From Planctomycetaceae bacterium (GTDB lineage Bacteria > Planctomycetota > Planctomycetia > Planctomycetales > Planctomycetaceae), in NCBI GenBank assembly GCA_947463775.1, contig CANHVD010000026.1, positions 1-19,285 on the forward strand: DNA of 19,285 nt, given 5' to 3'. Under the pieces are notes generated by a model. It had not been told where the DNA came from, searched no databases, and saw nothing but the letters and a program-made list of their open reading frames with translations. Made by a program: the position numbers and the translations under genes. Every line of letters starts with the position of its first letter. Positions within the stretch are counted from its first letter, which is position 1. Positions 1-7,496 of the stretch are shown piece by piece.

Positions 1-1195
1 CAGTGAGTTGCCAGTCAGCGAGTCATTGCCTGAGCCACCGACGATATTCTCAAACGCATCGGTGGTATTCAATTTCAGCGTGCGATTGGCATGCACCGTC
101 TGAACGGCCGTTGTCTCCAGACTAAGGATCACATCCGTCGTCAGTGAGCTGAACCAAAGCGTATCTGTGCCCGCAGTGACTGCCTCTGTCACTGTGTCCG
201 CTTCCGCTGTCGTTGCGGTCGCAAACACATAGGTGTCATCTCCTGATCCACCAACTAAAGAATCATTACCGCTGCCGCCGGTCAGCTTGTCGTTCCCGCC
301 GTTACTCGTCAGTGTGTTTACCAGCGAGTTGCCCGTCAGCGTGTCGTTACCCGAGCCACCGACGATATCTTCAAACACACTGGCAGCATTCAGTTTCAGC
401 GTCCGATTCACATGCACTTTCTGCACAAGGGATGTTTCCAGGCCGAGGATCACATCCGTCGTCAGTGAGCTGAATGAAAGCCTGTCCGTGCCCGCATTCG
501 CCGCTTCCGCCACTGTGTCGGCTTCCACCGTCGTTGCGGTCCGAAACACATAGTTGTCATCTCCTGATCCACCAACCAGAGAATCATTACCACCGCCACC
601 GGTCAGCGTGTCGTTTCCTGCATTCCCTGTCAGCGTATTCGTCAGCGAGTTGCCCGTCAGCGTATCGTTGCCGGAGCCACCGACGATATCTTCAAACACA
701 CTGGCAGCATTCAATTTCAGCGTTCGATTCGCATGCACTGTCTGCACAAGCGATGTCTCCAGGCCGAGGATCACATTCGTCTTCAGTGAGCTGAACGAAA
801 GCGTATCTGTGCCCGCACTGGTAGCTTCAGCGACTGTGTCCGCTTCCGCTGTCGTTGCGGTCGCAAACACATAGGTGTCATCTCCCGATCCGCCAGCCAG
901 AGAATCATTGCCGCTGCCACCTGACAGCACGTCGCTCCCAGCATTCCCAGTCAGCGTATTCGCCAGCGAGTTGCCCGTCAGCGTGTCGTTTCCCAGGCCA
1001 CCCTCGATATTCTCAATTGCGTCGATCGCATTCAATTTCAGTGTGCGATTGGAATGTACTGTCTGAACGGCCGTTGTCCCAAGACTGACGTTCACATCCG
1101 TCGTCAGTGAGCTGAACGAAAGCGAATCCGTCCCCCCATTCGCGTCCTCGGTCACTGTGTCCGCTTCCGCCGTAGACACATCGGTGTTATCTCCC
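1..1195 (-). repeat. 321-bp tandem repeats encoding RTX units
   Basis: Equivalent tyrosine codons of the GDDTYVF motif have low ends at 229, 550 and 871, a period of exactly 321 bp (107 residues). The next equivalent site, near 1184, is 12 bp short, so that copy lacks the YVFA residues. Each unit encodes two nonapeptide blocks (GGSGNDTLTGNSL and TGGSGNDSLVGGSGDDTY) and a linker of the form TEADTV...TDTLSFSSLTTDV...VQTVHANRTLKLNAASVFEDIV. A further unit lies beyond the SGNH domain at about 2023-2350. High nucleotide similarity between units suggests recent duplication or homogenisation. Confidence 0.9.
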
Positions 1196-3417
1196 AATCC
1201 GCCAATCAGATACTCATCACCACTGACACCCACCAGCGTGCGGTTACCTCCGCCACCAATGATCTCTTCAAACACACTGGCAGCATTAAATCTCAACGGC
1301 TGATTCGAAAACATTGATTTGAGAAACGTCGCCACCTGCTTACCAAGAAATTCATTTCCCGGCTCAGAGAAGTGAACATCATTCGGGTTTTGCCATTCGG
1401 CCAGATATGGCGTGATGGCTGTGAATAAATCATCAATTGCGACTCCATGCTCTTGCATCACGTTAGCGGCGGCTGCGTTGCGTGGAGCAATCGAGTCGGC
1501 GGAATACGTGCCGGGAACGTCCGGAATCGGTGTTGTGCTGGCCCAAACCAGCTCCGCACCGGTCCGCTGCATTCGTTCGATAAGCTGTTCAAGCCGAGTG
1601 GCGTAATCCGCCAGCGGTGTCCTACGATCATGGATTCCGAAATTGAAGTGGATCACGTCCCACTTGCCGTCGCCCAACCATACGTCAATCTTATTCAACC
1701 CGTTAGACGTTGGACCGCAGATGGATGGAGCTCGATGAACATTGGCGATTCCTGCAAGTTCTTTTCGGACCGTCTGCGTGTAGGCGCGTGAGACCGAATC
1801 GCCAATAAGAAGGACTCGTGGCAACGCTGGATCGTCTTCGACGAAATCCCATGCGTTGGACTTTCCGGCAGCCTTCTCACGCTTGTGAATCGGCAGATAG
1901 TAGCTGCCAAGCTCCGCCTGTAATGTACCCTCCCATTCTTGACGGGCGGGCGTCAGCGTTTCAACCCATGCTTGATACCTGTCATCGAGCTCCGCTTCCT
2001 CCTTAGTTTCGGTCGCAAACAAATAAGTATCATCGCCCAATCCGCCAACCAGAGAATCATCGCCGCGGCCACCGGTCAGCGTGTCGTTCCCGCCATTCCC
2101 CGTTAGCGTATTCGCAAGCGAGTTGCCCGTCAGCGTGTCATTGCCAGAGCCACCGACGATATTTTCAAACGCGGTGGAGGACCCCAGGCTCAGTTTTAGA
2201 TTAGCATGCACAACCTGAGGCGCACCGGTGCCCAGATTGAGTGAAAGATCAATGTTTGCTGTGGTTGTGAGCGACAAGTCGATTGTGTCTGTGCCGCCAC
2301 CCGCTTCATCCAGCTTGAATAGCCCCAGGGGCGCATCGGCGTCGAACTGGTAGATGTCGCTTCCCACCATACCAGCCAGAGTACGGTTTTCGATGCTTGT
2401 GAGAATCAAACTGGCCCCGTTCACTGTCAGGCCGGTACTGCTCACGGTGAAGGTGTCTGCAATGCCGGTTCCAACAACTCGCACCGAATCAGTTCCGCTG
2501 AGACCGAACAGCGTTAGTGGTGCATCCAGTGGGAACGTACCCAGACTGGTTGACGCAGCTCCATTGGTGGCCACGGTGATCGCCACGCTGCTGCCCGAGT
2601 ATGTCAAAACAAACGCATCATTTTCGACCGTCCCTTCTGGCTGATTGAGGACGTTCACGGTTACGACCTGTTCAGCACTGAGAGCTGGCGAGCCGCCATC
2701 TGTAGCCACCACGGTAAACAAGTAGCTGGACTTCGATTCAAAGTCCGCTGATGCGAGCAATGTTACGGCGCCGGTTGTTTCATTGATTGTCACAAACGCC
2801 GCATCATCCACGCCGAGTTTAATGCTATAGGTGATGTTGTTATTCGGCGATGTTGTATCTGGATCGGCGGCAACGGCTGTGTAGTTCACAGTGCTGACAG
2901 ACTCATTTTCGGCAATAGAGTTTGTGGTGCCGCTGCTCCACGTCGGAAGCTCATTGACGTCGCTGACCGTGACTGTCAGGTTCTGTACCGTGGTCAAGAC
3001 CGGTGTGCCACTGTCCGTCGCTGTGACCTGGACGTCGTAGGTGTTATTCGCATCGGTATCGGTCGGTACCTCGAAATTCGGTGCCACAACGAATGTCAGC
3101 ACGCCGTCGCTGGTGATGGAGAATTGGGCCGAGTCGGCTCCTCCAGTGATCGCGAACGACACCGTCTGGGATTGCGGGTCGGCATCAGTCGCTGTGACTG
3201 TAGCCACGGCCGTCGTGTTCTCCGCCACATTGTGGCTGGCGCTGGATGTGAACGCCGGAAAGCCAAACGTCAACAGGATCCTCGCTTCCAAACACTCCAG
3301 TATCCGTTGCTCGTGAACCACCCCTTGTTCACGACGCCGAGTCACGTTGCGCGATTCACGGGGTCGCAACGATGGGCGATGAGAGAAAATCTGGCGAAGC
3401 CATTTCGTGAGTTGCAT
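1..3417 (-). CDS. Giant secreted cadherin / RTX repeat protein with internal SGNH hydrolase domain (C-terminus beyond left edge)
   Basis: The frame stays open for 1139 codons from the ATG at 3417-3415 to the window edge. Residues 1-50 are basic and end in LECLEARILL, resembling the LEPR-xLL N-terminal motif of large planctomycete surface proteins. About 55-155 and 158-258 are two cadherin-like domains (VAENTTAVATVTATDAD, DFE, ATDxG). About 260-358 is an unassigned beta-rich module. RTX nonapeptides follow (GGSGNDTLTGNSLANTLTG type). About 472-703 is an SGNH hydrolase domain: GDS 539-541, HFNFGIHD with Asn592, and NDVHF with Asp680 and His682. RTX units of about 107 residues then continue to the edge. 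RTX repeats normally bind calcium outside the cell; the SGNH domain suggests an esterase acting on acylated polysaccharide, which is inference. No strong ribosome site is visible. The truncated gene upstream ends 47 bp before this start. Confidence 0.9.
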   Translation of the reverse strand, partial: MQLTKWLRQIFSHRPSLRPRESRNVTRRREQGVVHEQRILECLEARILLTFGFPAFTSSASHNVAENTTAVATVTATDADPQSQTVSFAITGGADSAQFSITSDGVLTFVVAPNFEVPTDTDANNTYDVQVTATDSGTPVLTTVQNLTVTVSDVNELPTWSSGTTNSIAENESVSTVNYTAVAADPDTTSPNNNITYSIKLGVDDAAFVTINETTGAVTLLASADFESKSSYLFTVVATDGGSPALSAEQVVTVNVLNQPEGTVENDAFVLTYSGSSVAITVATNGAASTSLGTFPLDAPLTLFGLSGTDSVRVVGTGIADTFTVSSTGLTVNGASLILTSIENRTLAGMVGSDIYQFDADAPLGLFKLDEAGGGTDTIDLSLTTTANIDLSLNLGTGAPQVVHANLKLSLGSSTAFENIVGGSGNDTLTGNSLANTLTGNGGNDTLTGGRGDDSLVGGLGDDTYLFATETKEEAELDDRYQAWVETLTPARQEWEGTLQAELGSYYLPIHKREKAAGKSNAWDFVEDDPALPRVLLIGDSVSRAYTQTVRKELAGIANVHRAPSICGPTSNGLNKIDVWLGDGKWDVIHFNFGIHDRRTPLADYATRLEQLIERMQRTGAELVWASTTPIPDVPGTYSADSIAPRNAAAANVMQEHGVAIDDLFTAITPYLAEWQNPNDVHFSEPGNEFLGKQVATFLKSMFSNQPLRFNAASVFEEIIGGGGNRTLVGVSGDEYLIGGLGDNTDVSTAEADTVTEDANGGTDSLSFSSLTTDVNVSLGTTAVQTVHSNRTLKLNAIDAIENIEGGLGNDTLTGNSLANTLTGNAGSDVLSGGSGNDSLAGGSGDDTYVFATATTAEADTVAEATSAGTDTLSFSSLKTNVILGLETSLVQTVHANRTLKLNAASVFEDIVGGSGNDTLTGNSLTNTLTGNAGNDTLTGGGGNDSLVGGSGDDNYVFRTATTVEADTVAEAANAGTDRLSFSSLTTDVILGLETSLVQKVHVNRTLKLNAASVFEDIVGGSGNDTLTGNSLVNTLTSNGGNDKLTGGSGNDSLVGGSGDDTYVFATATTAEADTVTEAVTAGTDTLWFSSLTTDVILSLETTAVQTVHANRTLKLNTTDAFENIVGGSGNDSLTGNSL
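1309..2005 (-). other. SGNH/GDSL hydrolase domain inside the RTX array
   Basis: This is a domain within the giant RTX gene, about residues 472-703. Block I is LLIGDSVSRAYT with Ser541 as nucleophile. A later stretch reads ANVHRAPSICGPTSNGL. Block III is WDVIHFNFGIHD with Asn592, and block V is NDVHF with Asp680 and His682. The order and spacing fit planctomycete SGNH hydrolases of the HFNWGLHD type. On the left it joins after FATETKEEAE, equivalent to FATATTAEAD of a normal unit. On the right it resumes at SNQPLRFNAASVFEEI, equivalent to ANRTLKLNAASVFEDI. It therefore replaces the middle of one repeat unit without breaking the frame. Confidence 0.85.
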
Positions 3418-3464
3418 GGTGAAATAATTCAGGAACGTTTGGCGAGGGTGATAACGCGGACTTG

Positions 3465-4187
3465 TCAGTTTGATAGTTCGTGGAACGCACTTGAAGGTGG
3501 AAGCAGTGGAAGATGCGGCAGACAAAGGCTAACGACCGTCACAAACGCTGGCCGACCGTCACGCATGGCCAAGTCATTCAAGTGACTGCGATCCTCAGGA
3601 ACCAGAGCACTCAAGAACGATAGACGCCACAACGGATTGAAGTTCGCTCGCTCGCTGAACGTTGCCGGCCAGCCGAACATCGTGTTGACGAACACGACGC
3701 GGCCGTCGGCATCGACCGCCAATTCATGCACGTCGATGTGTCCCGTCGTGTCGCTGACTCGCGGAATGTAGGCCAAGTCGTTGCCGCGTCTCGCCCCATC
3801 TGGTAGATGCTGCATTTCGTCTCCGTCGGTTACGGTCCCTTCGACAGCCCGATACGGAACCGCGCTGGTCGGAGATTGCTCCAGGCGCCAAATCCGGTAC
3901 CGGGAACTCAGGCAAATGGCCTGCCCGTCTAATGACGAACACATTCCCATGCGATGGTTATAAGTCCGCTCAAAGATCGACCGCGGTTGGTCCGCGTCGC
4001 TGACAGGAGCCCCCTCTCCACGGGCGAACTTCCGGCCGACGAGAAACAGCTTACCGATTTGATAGGTGGTAAACGCATGACTGCAGTGCTGCGGCCAGTT
4101 CAGGAACCCACACGAGCCAATTGCATTGAGCCATGGCGTTGATTCAGAAGGGTGCGTGGGAGACGAAATGAACGGTAGTTCCACCAA
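3465..4187 (-). pseudogene. Truncated TIGR03032-family gene
   Basis: The 240-codon frame reads like the first two thirds of a TIGR03032-family protein, a family of unknown function usually well over 300 residues. Recognisable stretches are FTTYQIGKLFLVGRK, SIFERTYNHRMGM, TTGHIDVHELAVDADGRV, FVNTMFGWPATFSER, and HLNDLAMRDGRPAFVTVVS, where the family usually has HLNGLA. After VTVVS the similarity stops abruptly and an unrelated tail of about 20 residues runs to a stop. The open frame begins just after a stop at 4217-4215 and has no ATG at its head, only TTG or GTG. A lost 3' third, a missing good start and odd substitutions point to a decaying fragment. A short expressed protein is not excluded. 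Confidence 0.7.
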
Positions 4188-4258
4188 AAAAGGTTTCCCG
4201 ATGGAGTGACGTCGTCAAACCATTTAATAGATCAGAAGCACCGAACGGTTGTATGTTC

Positions 4259-4492
4259 TCACTTCAATTGCTTCAGGCTACCCAGAAGCAGTTCACAAAA
4301 TCCGCCATCTGCGACGATCTCAATGGGGGACGTGAAATTCAACCAGTAGGTTCGGTATCCTAAGTACTGGTCCACGCGAATCCAATCGAAAAACATGGAT
4401 TTCTGTATGAGTCTTAGTGGAAGGTATTCTTTGTTTCGGCTGACCATGTGAGTGTTCGGCCTCGTGTTGAGGTTGTGGTTTCGTTTACTCAT
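4259..4492 (-). CDS. Doubtful 77-aa hypothetical ORF
   Basis: This is an ATG-started ORF of 77 codons that I do not recognise. The product is basic at the N-terminus (MSKRNHNLNTRPNTH) and has an aromatic middle (MFFDWIRVDQYLGYRTYW). No signal peptide or obvious motif is visible. It sits among gene remnants, is more A+T-rich than the neighbouring genes, and has no clear ribosome site. It may be a young orphan gene, a remnant or chance. Confidence 0.25.
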   Translation of the reverse strand: MSKRNHNLNTRPNTHMVSRNKEYLPLRLIQKSMFFDWIRVDQYLGYRTYWLNFTSPIEIVADGGFCELLLGSLKQLK

Positions 4493-4514
4493 TCTTAATG
4501 AGTCCTGGTGTCGC

Positions 4515-4777
4515 CGTAACTGTTCACAGACTGGTCTTCGTTGAGCATGACGAATTGATCAAATTTCGTGGATAAGCGACGGGGTGATCATCAAACCAGA
4601 TTTCATCCCGCAGGTGACGTGGGACCAGAGTGGTCCTGCGGCTTCAGCGTGTTCTGTGATGTTGGCCGAACGGCTGGAGTGACCGGCCGTTCCTTGATTG
4701 TGCCCCCGTCTTCTTCGCCCATTCGCACGCCCCCAAGACTGATTACTGCTCTTTAGACTACGCCGTGAACAGTTACG
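4515..4777. repeat. 13-bp inverted repeats bracketing a gene shard
   Basis: CGTAACTGTTCAC at 4515-4527 and its exact reverse complement GTGAACAGTTACG at 4765-4777 flank about 237 bp that include the DUF1501 remnant. No transposase or target-site duplication is apparent. This may be a small non-autonomous element or a dispersed genomic motif. Confidence 0.5.
4671..4740 (-). pseudogene. Shard of a DUF1501 gene
   Basis: On the minus strand one frame reads SLGGVRMGEEDGG, then TIKERPVTPA. This matches the C-terminal GGGLRHGQVIGATEKDGG and TIKERPVTPADLA of DUF1501 proteins, with a few residues missing before the EDGG. At nucleotide level 4671-4717 (complement) matches 10545-10591 of the intact DUF1501 gene in this window at 45 of 47 positions. 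Similarity ends after VTPA, and a stop lies just upstream (TAA before RAVISLGG), so only about 23 codons survive. It is a remnant of a paralogue, not a gene. Confidence 0.7.
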
Positions 4778-4810
4778 TTGCATCTGACACCTTTATTTCA
4801 TCTGATGAGT

Positions 4811-5169
4811 GAGGGTTTGATGGATGCTGGCCCGGGCGATATACGACCGGCGATGTTTTTGTTGACGTACTCCACGATGGTTGCATTGTCGTAGACTGGC
4901 AGATTCAGTTTTTGGCAAGCGCCGGAGCCACAATCGGGGAATGCTTGGTTTATCTGATGAATATTTGTGGAGTAACTCTGGCCGAGTCGTGGCCGTTGGC
5001 ATCCAATCAACCGGCGGCCATGATGAAGCGAGCAGTCGCCGGGCTTCAGGAAGGTTCACCGGCTCATTTCATTGTGTTTCGAATGACGCCAATCGCGACA
5101 TCAGGCGGTCGTGGCCTTGTGAGTGATCCTCTTGAGTATCCGGTTGCTGGTGGTGTCGTTTACCGATAA
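4811..5169 (+). pseudogene. C-terminal remnant of a NagA-like amidohydrolase
   Basis: After an in-frame TGA at 4808-4810 the frame stays open for 119 codons. It resembles the C-terminus of N-acetylglucosamine-6-phosphate deacetylase-type amidohydrolases: PGRYTTGDVFVDVLHDG, then FLASAGATIGECLVYL, GVTLAESWPLASNQPAAMM, LQEGSPAHFIVFR and a final VAGGVVYR like the usual VVxGxVVYR end. The metal-binding N-terminal and central regions are absent. Before the TGA the words ASDTFISSDE could be the continuation of the same gene, making the TGA a nonsense mutation. Family assignment is by eye and moderately sure; loss of function is clear from the missing catalytic part. Confidence 0.5.
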
Positions 5170-5372
5170 CTGTTGTCGTGATGTTGACGAATAGCAACAT
5201 GTGATGTCTTCTCACCAACGTGTAAATCTTTGCTGACACGTAAATCGGCCTGTTTTAGACATTTTTGCTCTTGCGCGCTCAATGGCATTGTTTTTGTTCT
5301 GTAGTCCAGAAGAGGGATCCGGCCCGCGCCGTGATGCCGAAATGCTACGTGAACAAGATTTGAGGTGCCGTG

Positions 5373-6908
5373 ATGAAGGCTTTGGAAGTTGCATTGATCT
5401 CTAGTGCGTCTCCAGGATTCCTGCGAAATGTCGGAAGCCTGATGGCTGGCCAGTGCCGACTGATGGAATGTTATTCTCTGCCAGAAGCCGCGCAGATGAT
5501 TCAACTGCATCGGCCGGACTTTGCCGTGTTCGATATTCGCTCTGCTTCTCCGCAGCAACTGGCTCGAACCTACGCGACAATTAGTAACGTAAAGTCGGTC
5601 GACTGTGTGTTAGTCATAGTTCCCGGGCAGTTAACCAACGATTCATTGCCGGAGGAAATTCTTCACTCCACCCGCATGATCGCGCTGACAAACCATGACG
5701 AGAATTACCATGAACTGGTAGAGTCGATACTTCGGCCGGAGAAGCCTGCTGCTGATTCGGTGCTTGAGAACGAAGCTGTGGTCGATCAACATCAAACTCA
5801 GAAACCAGCAGCTTTGTTGCAGGGAATGAAAGAACCTCTGCCGCAGATTTCGCGCCAGCAGCCTGCTCGAATCAATGCGTCAGACGATCTGCGTAATCGC
5901 AGTGAAGTTGTCGATTCCGTGCCTGGACTGATGGCGGAGAAGTTTCGCACGCGAACTCCTGAGCTTCGAACCATGCTGAAGCGGCTCGAAGTGGCTGCTC
6001 GGCATAATGTCACCATCCTGCTCATCGGAGAAACCGGAGCCGGCAAGACTCACCTTGCCAGTCTGATTCATGAACATTCAACTCGGCACAATGAACCGTT
6101 TCTGCATGTGGCGTGCGGAGCGTTGCCTGGTGAGTTGATCGAAAGCGAATTATTCGGTCATGTGAAAGGTGCGTTTACCAGTGCTCATGCTGACAAAGAC
6201 GGTAAGTTTCTCGTCGCCGGAAGCGGTACGATTCTGCTGGACGAAATCGACGTCCTGACTCCGGATCAGCAGGTCAAATTGCTGCGAGTCATTGAGAAGG
6301 GAGAGTTCGAACCAGTCGGCTCGAACAAAACGCTGCATGTGAAAGCAAGAATTATCGCCGCGAGCAACCTGCAGCTTCAGCCGCTGGTGGAGTCGGGCCG
6401 CTTTCGCCCGGACCTTTACTATCGACTGAATACGCTCAGCTTTACTTTGCCGCCGTTGCGTAAGCGACTGCCGGATATCGAGCCATTGGCTCGGTTTTTC
6501 GTCCACCAGCATGCCTCGAACCTGGGGATCGATGTTGTAGAGATCACTCCGGAGTTTCTGGAATGTCTGTTGAGCTATCCGTGGCCGGGTAATGTGCGTG
6601 AGATGGAGAATGCGATTCGCAGTGCTGTTATTTACAGTCATGACGGTCGTATGATGCCCGACACATTGCCGTCTCATGTGATTGAAGGGCATGCGGGCCC
6701 GGGAAATGATCCGTCTGTCGCAGCGTTTTTCTCAGTTCGACGCGGGGAATCTTTGGAGAATCGCATCGAACTGACGGAGAAGGACATTATTGAACAAGCC
6801 TTGCTGAGCAACAGTTTCAGCCGCACGAATACGGCCAAACACCTTGGAATTAGCCGTGTTACGCTTTATAACAAGATGCGAAAATACGGAATTCTGCCGG
6901 AACGGTAA
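5373..6908 (+). CDS. Sigma54-type AAA+ transcriptional regulator with degenerate receiver domain
   Basis: The 511-residue protein has the NtrC-like order. Residues 1-125 form a receiver-like fold with PDFAVFDIR (Asp54 at the usual phosphoacceptor position), but the N-terminal acidic pair and the beta5 lysine are not apparent, so phosphorylation is doubtful. The AAA+ core has Walker A GETGAGKT at 219-226, a GAFTSA loop at 266-271 in place of GAFTGA, Walker B ILLDEID with Asp290 and Glu291, and FRPDLYYRLN before LPPLRKR. The C-terminus is a Fis-type helix-turn-helix (TAKHLGISRVTLYNKMRKYGI). Such proteins activate sigma54 RNA polymerase from upstream enhancers. I chose ATG 5373 over GTG 5370 because GAGG at 5362-5365 gives 7-nt spacing. 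No partner kinase is adjacent and the target is unknown. Confidence 0.92.
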   Translation: MKALEVALISSASPGFLRNVGSLMAGQCRLMECYSLPEAAQMIQLHRPDFAVFDIRSASPQQLARTYATISNVKSVDCVLVIVPGQLTNDSLPEEILHSTRMIALTNHDENYHELVESILRPEKPAADSVLENEAVVDQHQTQKPAALLQGMKEPLPQISRQQPARINASDDLRNRSEVVDSVPGLMAEKFRTRTPELRTMLKRLEVAARHNVTILLIGETGAGKTHLASLIHEHSTRHNEPFLHVACGALPGELIESELFGHVKGAFTSAHADKDGKFLVAGSGTILLDEIDVLTPDQQVKLLRVIEKGEFEPVGSNKTLHVKARIIAASNLQLQPLVESGRFRPDLYYRLNTLSFTLPPLRKRLPDIEPLARFFVHQHASNLGIDVVEITPEFLECLLSYPWPGNVREMENAIRSAVIYSHDGRMMPDTLPSHVIEGHAGPGNDPSVAAFFSVRRGESLENRIELTEKDIIEQALLSNSFSRTNTAKHLGISRVTLYNKMRKYGILPER

Positions 6909-7015
6909 GTCGGGGTAACGTGCTCAAAAGAGAAAGTCCGGGCAGCAAAGGCTCAAGGGAGTCGTTTTTCCTTGCCGATTTGCTCGTGCGGGCTTAGACT
7001 CCGCGACTTCGTTTC

Positions 7016-7062
7016 CCGGCCAGGAGGCCGGATTCTGTCACGCCGACGGTATTCGCCTCGGC
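7016..7062 (+). other. Two hairpins upstream of rpmE
   Basis: CCGGCC-AGGA-GGCCGG at 7016-7031 is a perfect 6-bp stem with a 4-nt loop. GCCGA at 7042-7046 pairs with TCGGC at 7058-7062 and is followed by ATTTT. They lie between the regulator and rpmE. They could end the regulator transcript or be structure in the rpmE leader. The U-tract is weak, so a terminator call is uncertain. Confidence 0.4.
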
Positions 7063-7130
7063 ATTTTGGTTCGGTCGGATAGCGGATGTACTCGTCATCA
7101 GCTCGCCGAAACCCCTGAAAGTTCAATGAG

Positions 7131-7397
7131 ATGAAAAAAGACATCCACCCAAAGTATCGTCCTGTTGTATTCCAGGATACATCGACAGGAACGCAGTTCA
7201 TCATCAACTCCACGATGCGTTCTAAAGAGAACATCAAGTTGGATGATGGCAAAGAATATCCGCTCGTGAAAGTGGAAATCAGCGCTGCGTCTCACCCGTT
7301 CTATACGGGCAAGATGAAGTTCGTCGACTCCGCTGGTCGCGTCGAGAAGTTCACGAAGAAGTACAAGTGGGGCAAGAAAGAAGAAGCTGCGAAGTAG
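7131..7397 (+). CDS. rpmE: 50S ribosomal protein L31, zinc-independent type B
   Basis: The 88-residue product begins MKKDIHPKYRPVVFQD and contains FIINSTMRS, VEISAASHPFYTGK and VEKFTKKYKWGKK, which is diagnostic of L31 type B. There is no cysteine, so it lacks the CxxC zinc site of the C+ form. L31 bridges the two ribosomal subunits. The length is normal for type B. The start ATG follows AATGAG, a poor ribosome site. A strong terminator lies 27 bp after the stop and prfA follows, a neighbour pair often seen in planctomycetes. The type B gene is called rpmE2 or ykgM in some organisms. Confidence 0.96.
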   Translation: MKKDIHPKYRPVVFQDTSTGTQFIINSTMRSKENIKLDDGKEYPLVKVEISAASHPFYTGKMKFVDSAGRVEKFTKKYKWGKKEEAAK

Positions 7398-7423
7398 CGA
7401 CGACAATTTCACAATCAGCAACA

Positions 7424-7460
7424 GGGCGTGCGCATTCATCTGCGCACGTCCTTTCTTTTT
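7424..7460 (+). terminator. Rho-independent terminator after rpmE
   Basis: GGGCGTGCGCA at 7424-7434 pairs with TGCGCACGTCC at 7441-7451 at 10 of 11 positions around a 6-nt TTCATC loop. It is followed by TTTCTTTTT. This separates rpmE from prfA unless it is leaky. Confidence 0.9.
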
Positions 7461-7496
7461 GGATTGATTTCGCTTTCTTAGTCAGAGGTTCCTTCA

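Noticed and set aside
213..1088. Plus-strand ORFs repeating every 321 bp
   Set aside because: They are antisense shadows of the RTX repeats on the minus strand, which translate to clear GGSGNDTLTG motifs.
1..1195. CRISPR-like periodicity
   Set aside because: The period is 321 bp, a multiple of three, and the whole unit is coding; there is no short-repeat and variable-spacer structure.
3041..3585. Plus-strand ORFs of 91 and 153 codons
   Set aside because: They lie antisense to the cadherin region and across the start of the giant gene; no recognisable product.
4793..5059. Minus-strand ORFs of 70-88 codons
   Set aside because: Antisense to the NagA-like remnant, which gives the better family resemblance.
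6150..6692. Minus-strand 180-codon ORF
   Set aside because: Antisense to the AAA+ core, whose motifs are unambiguous.
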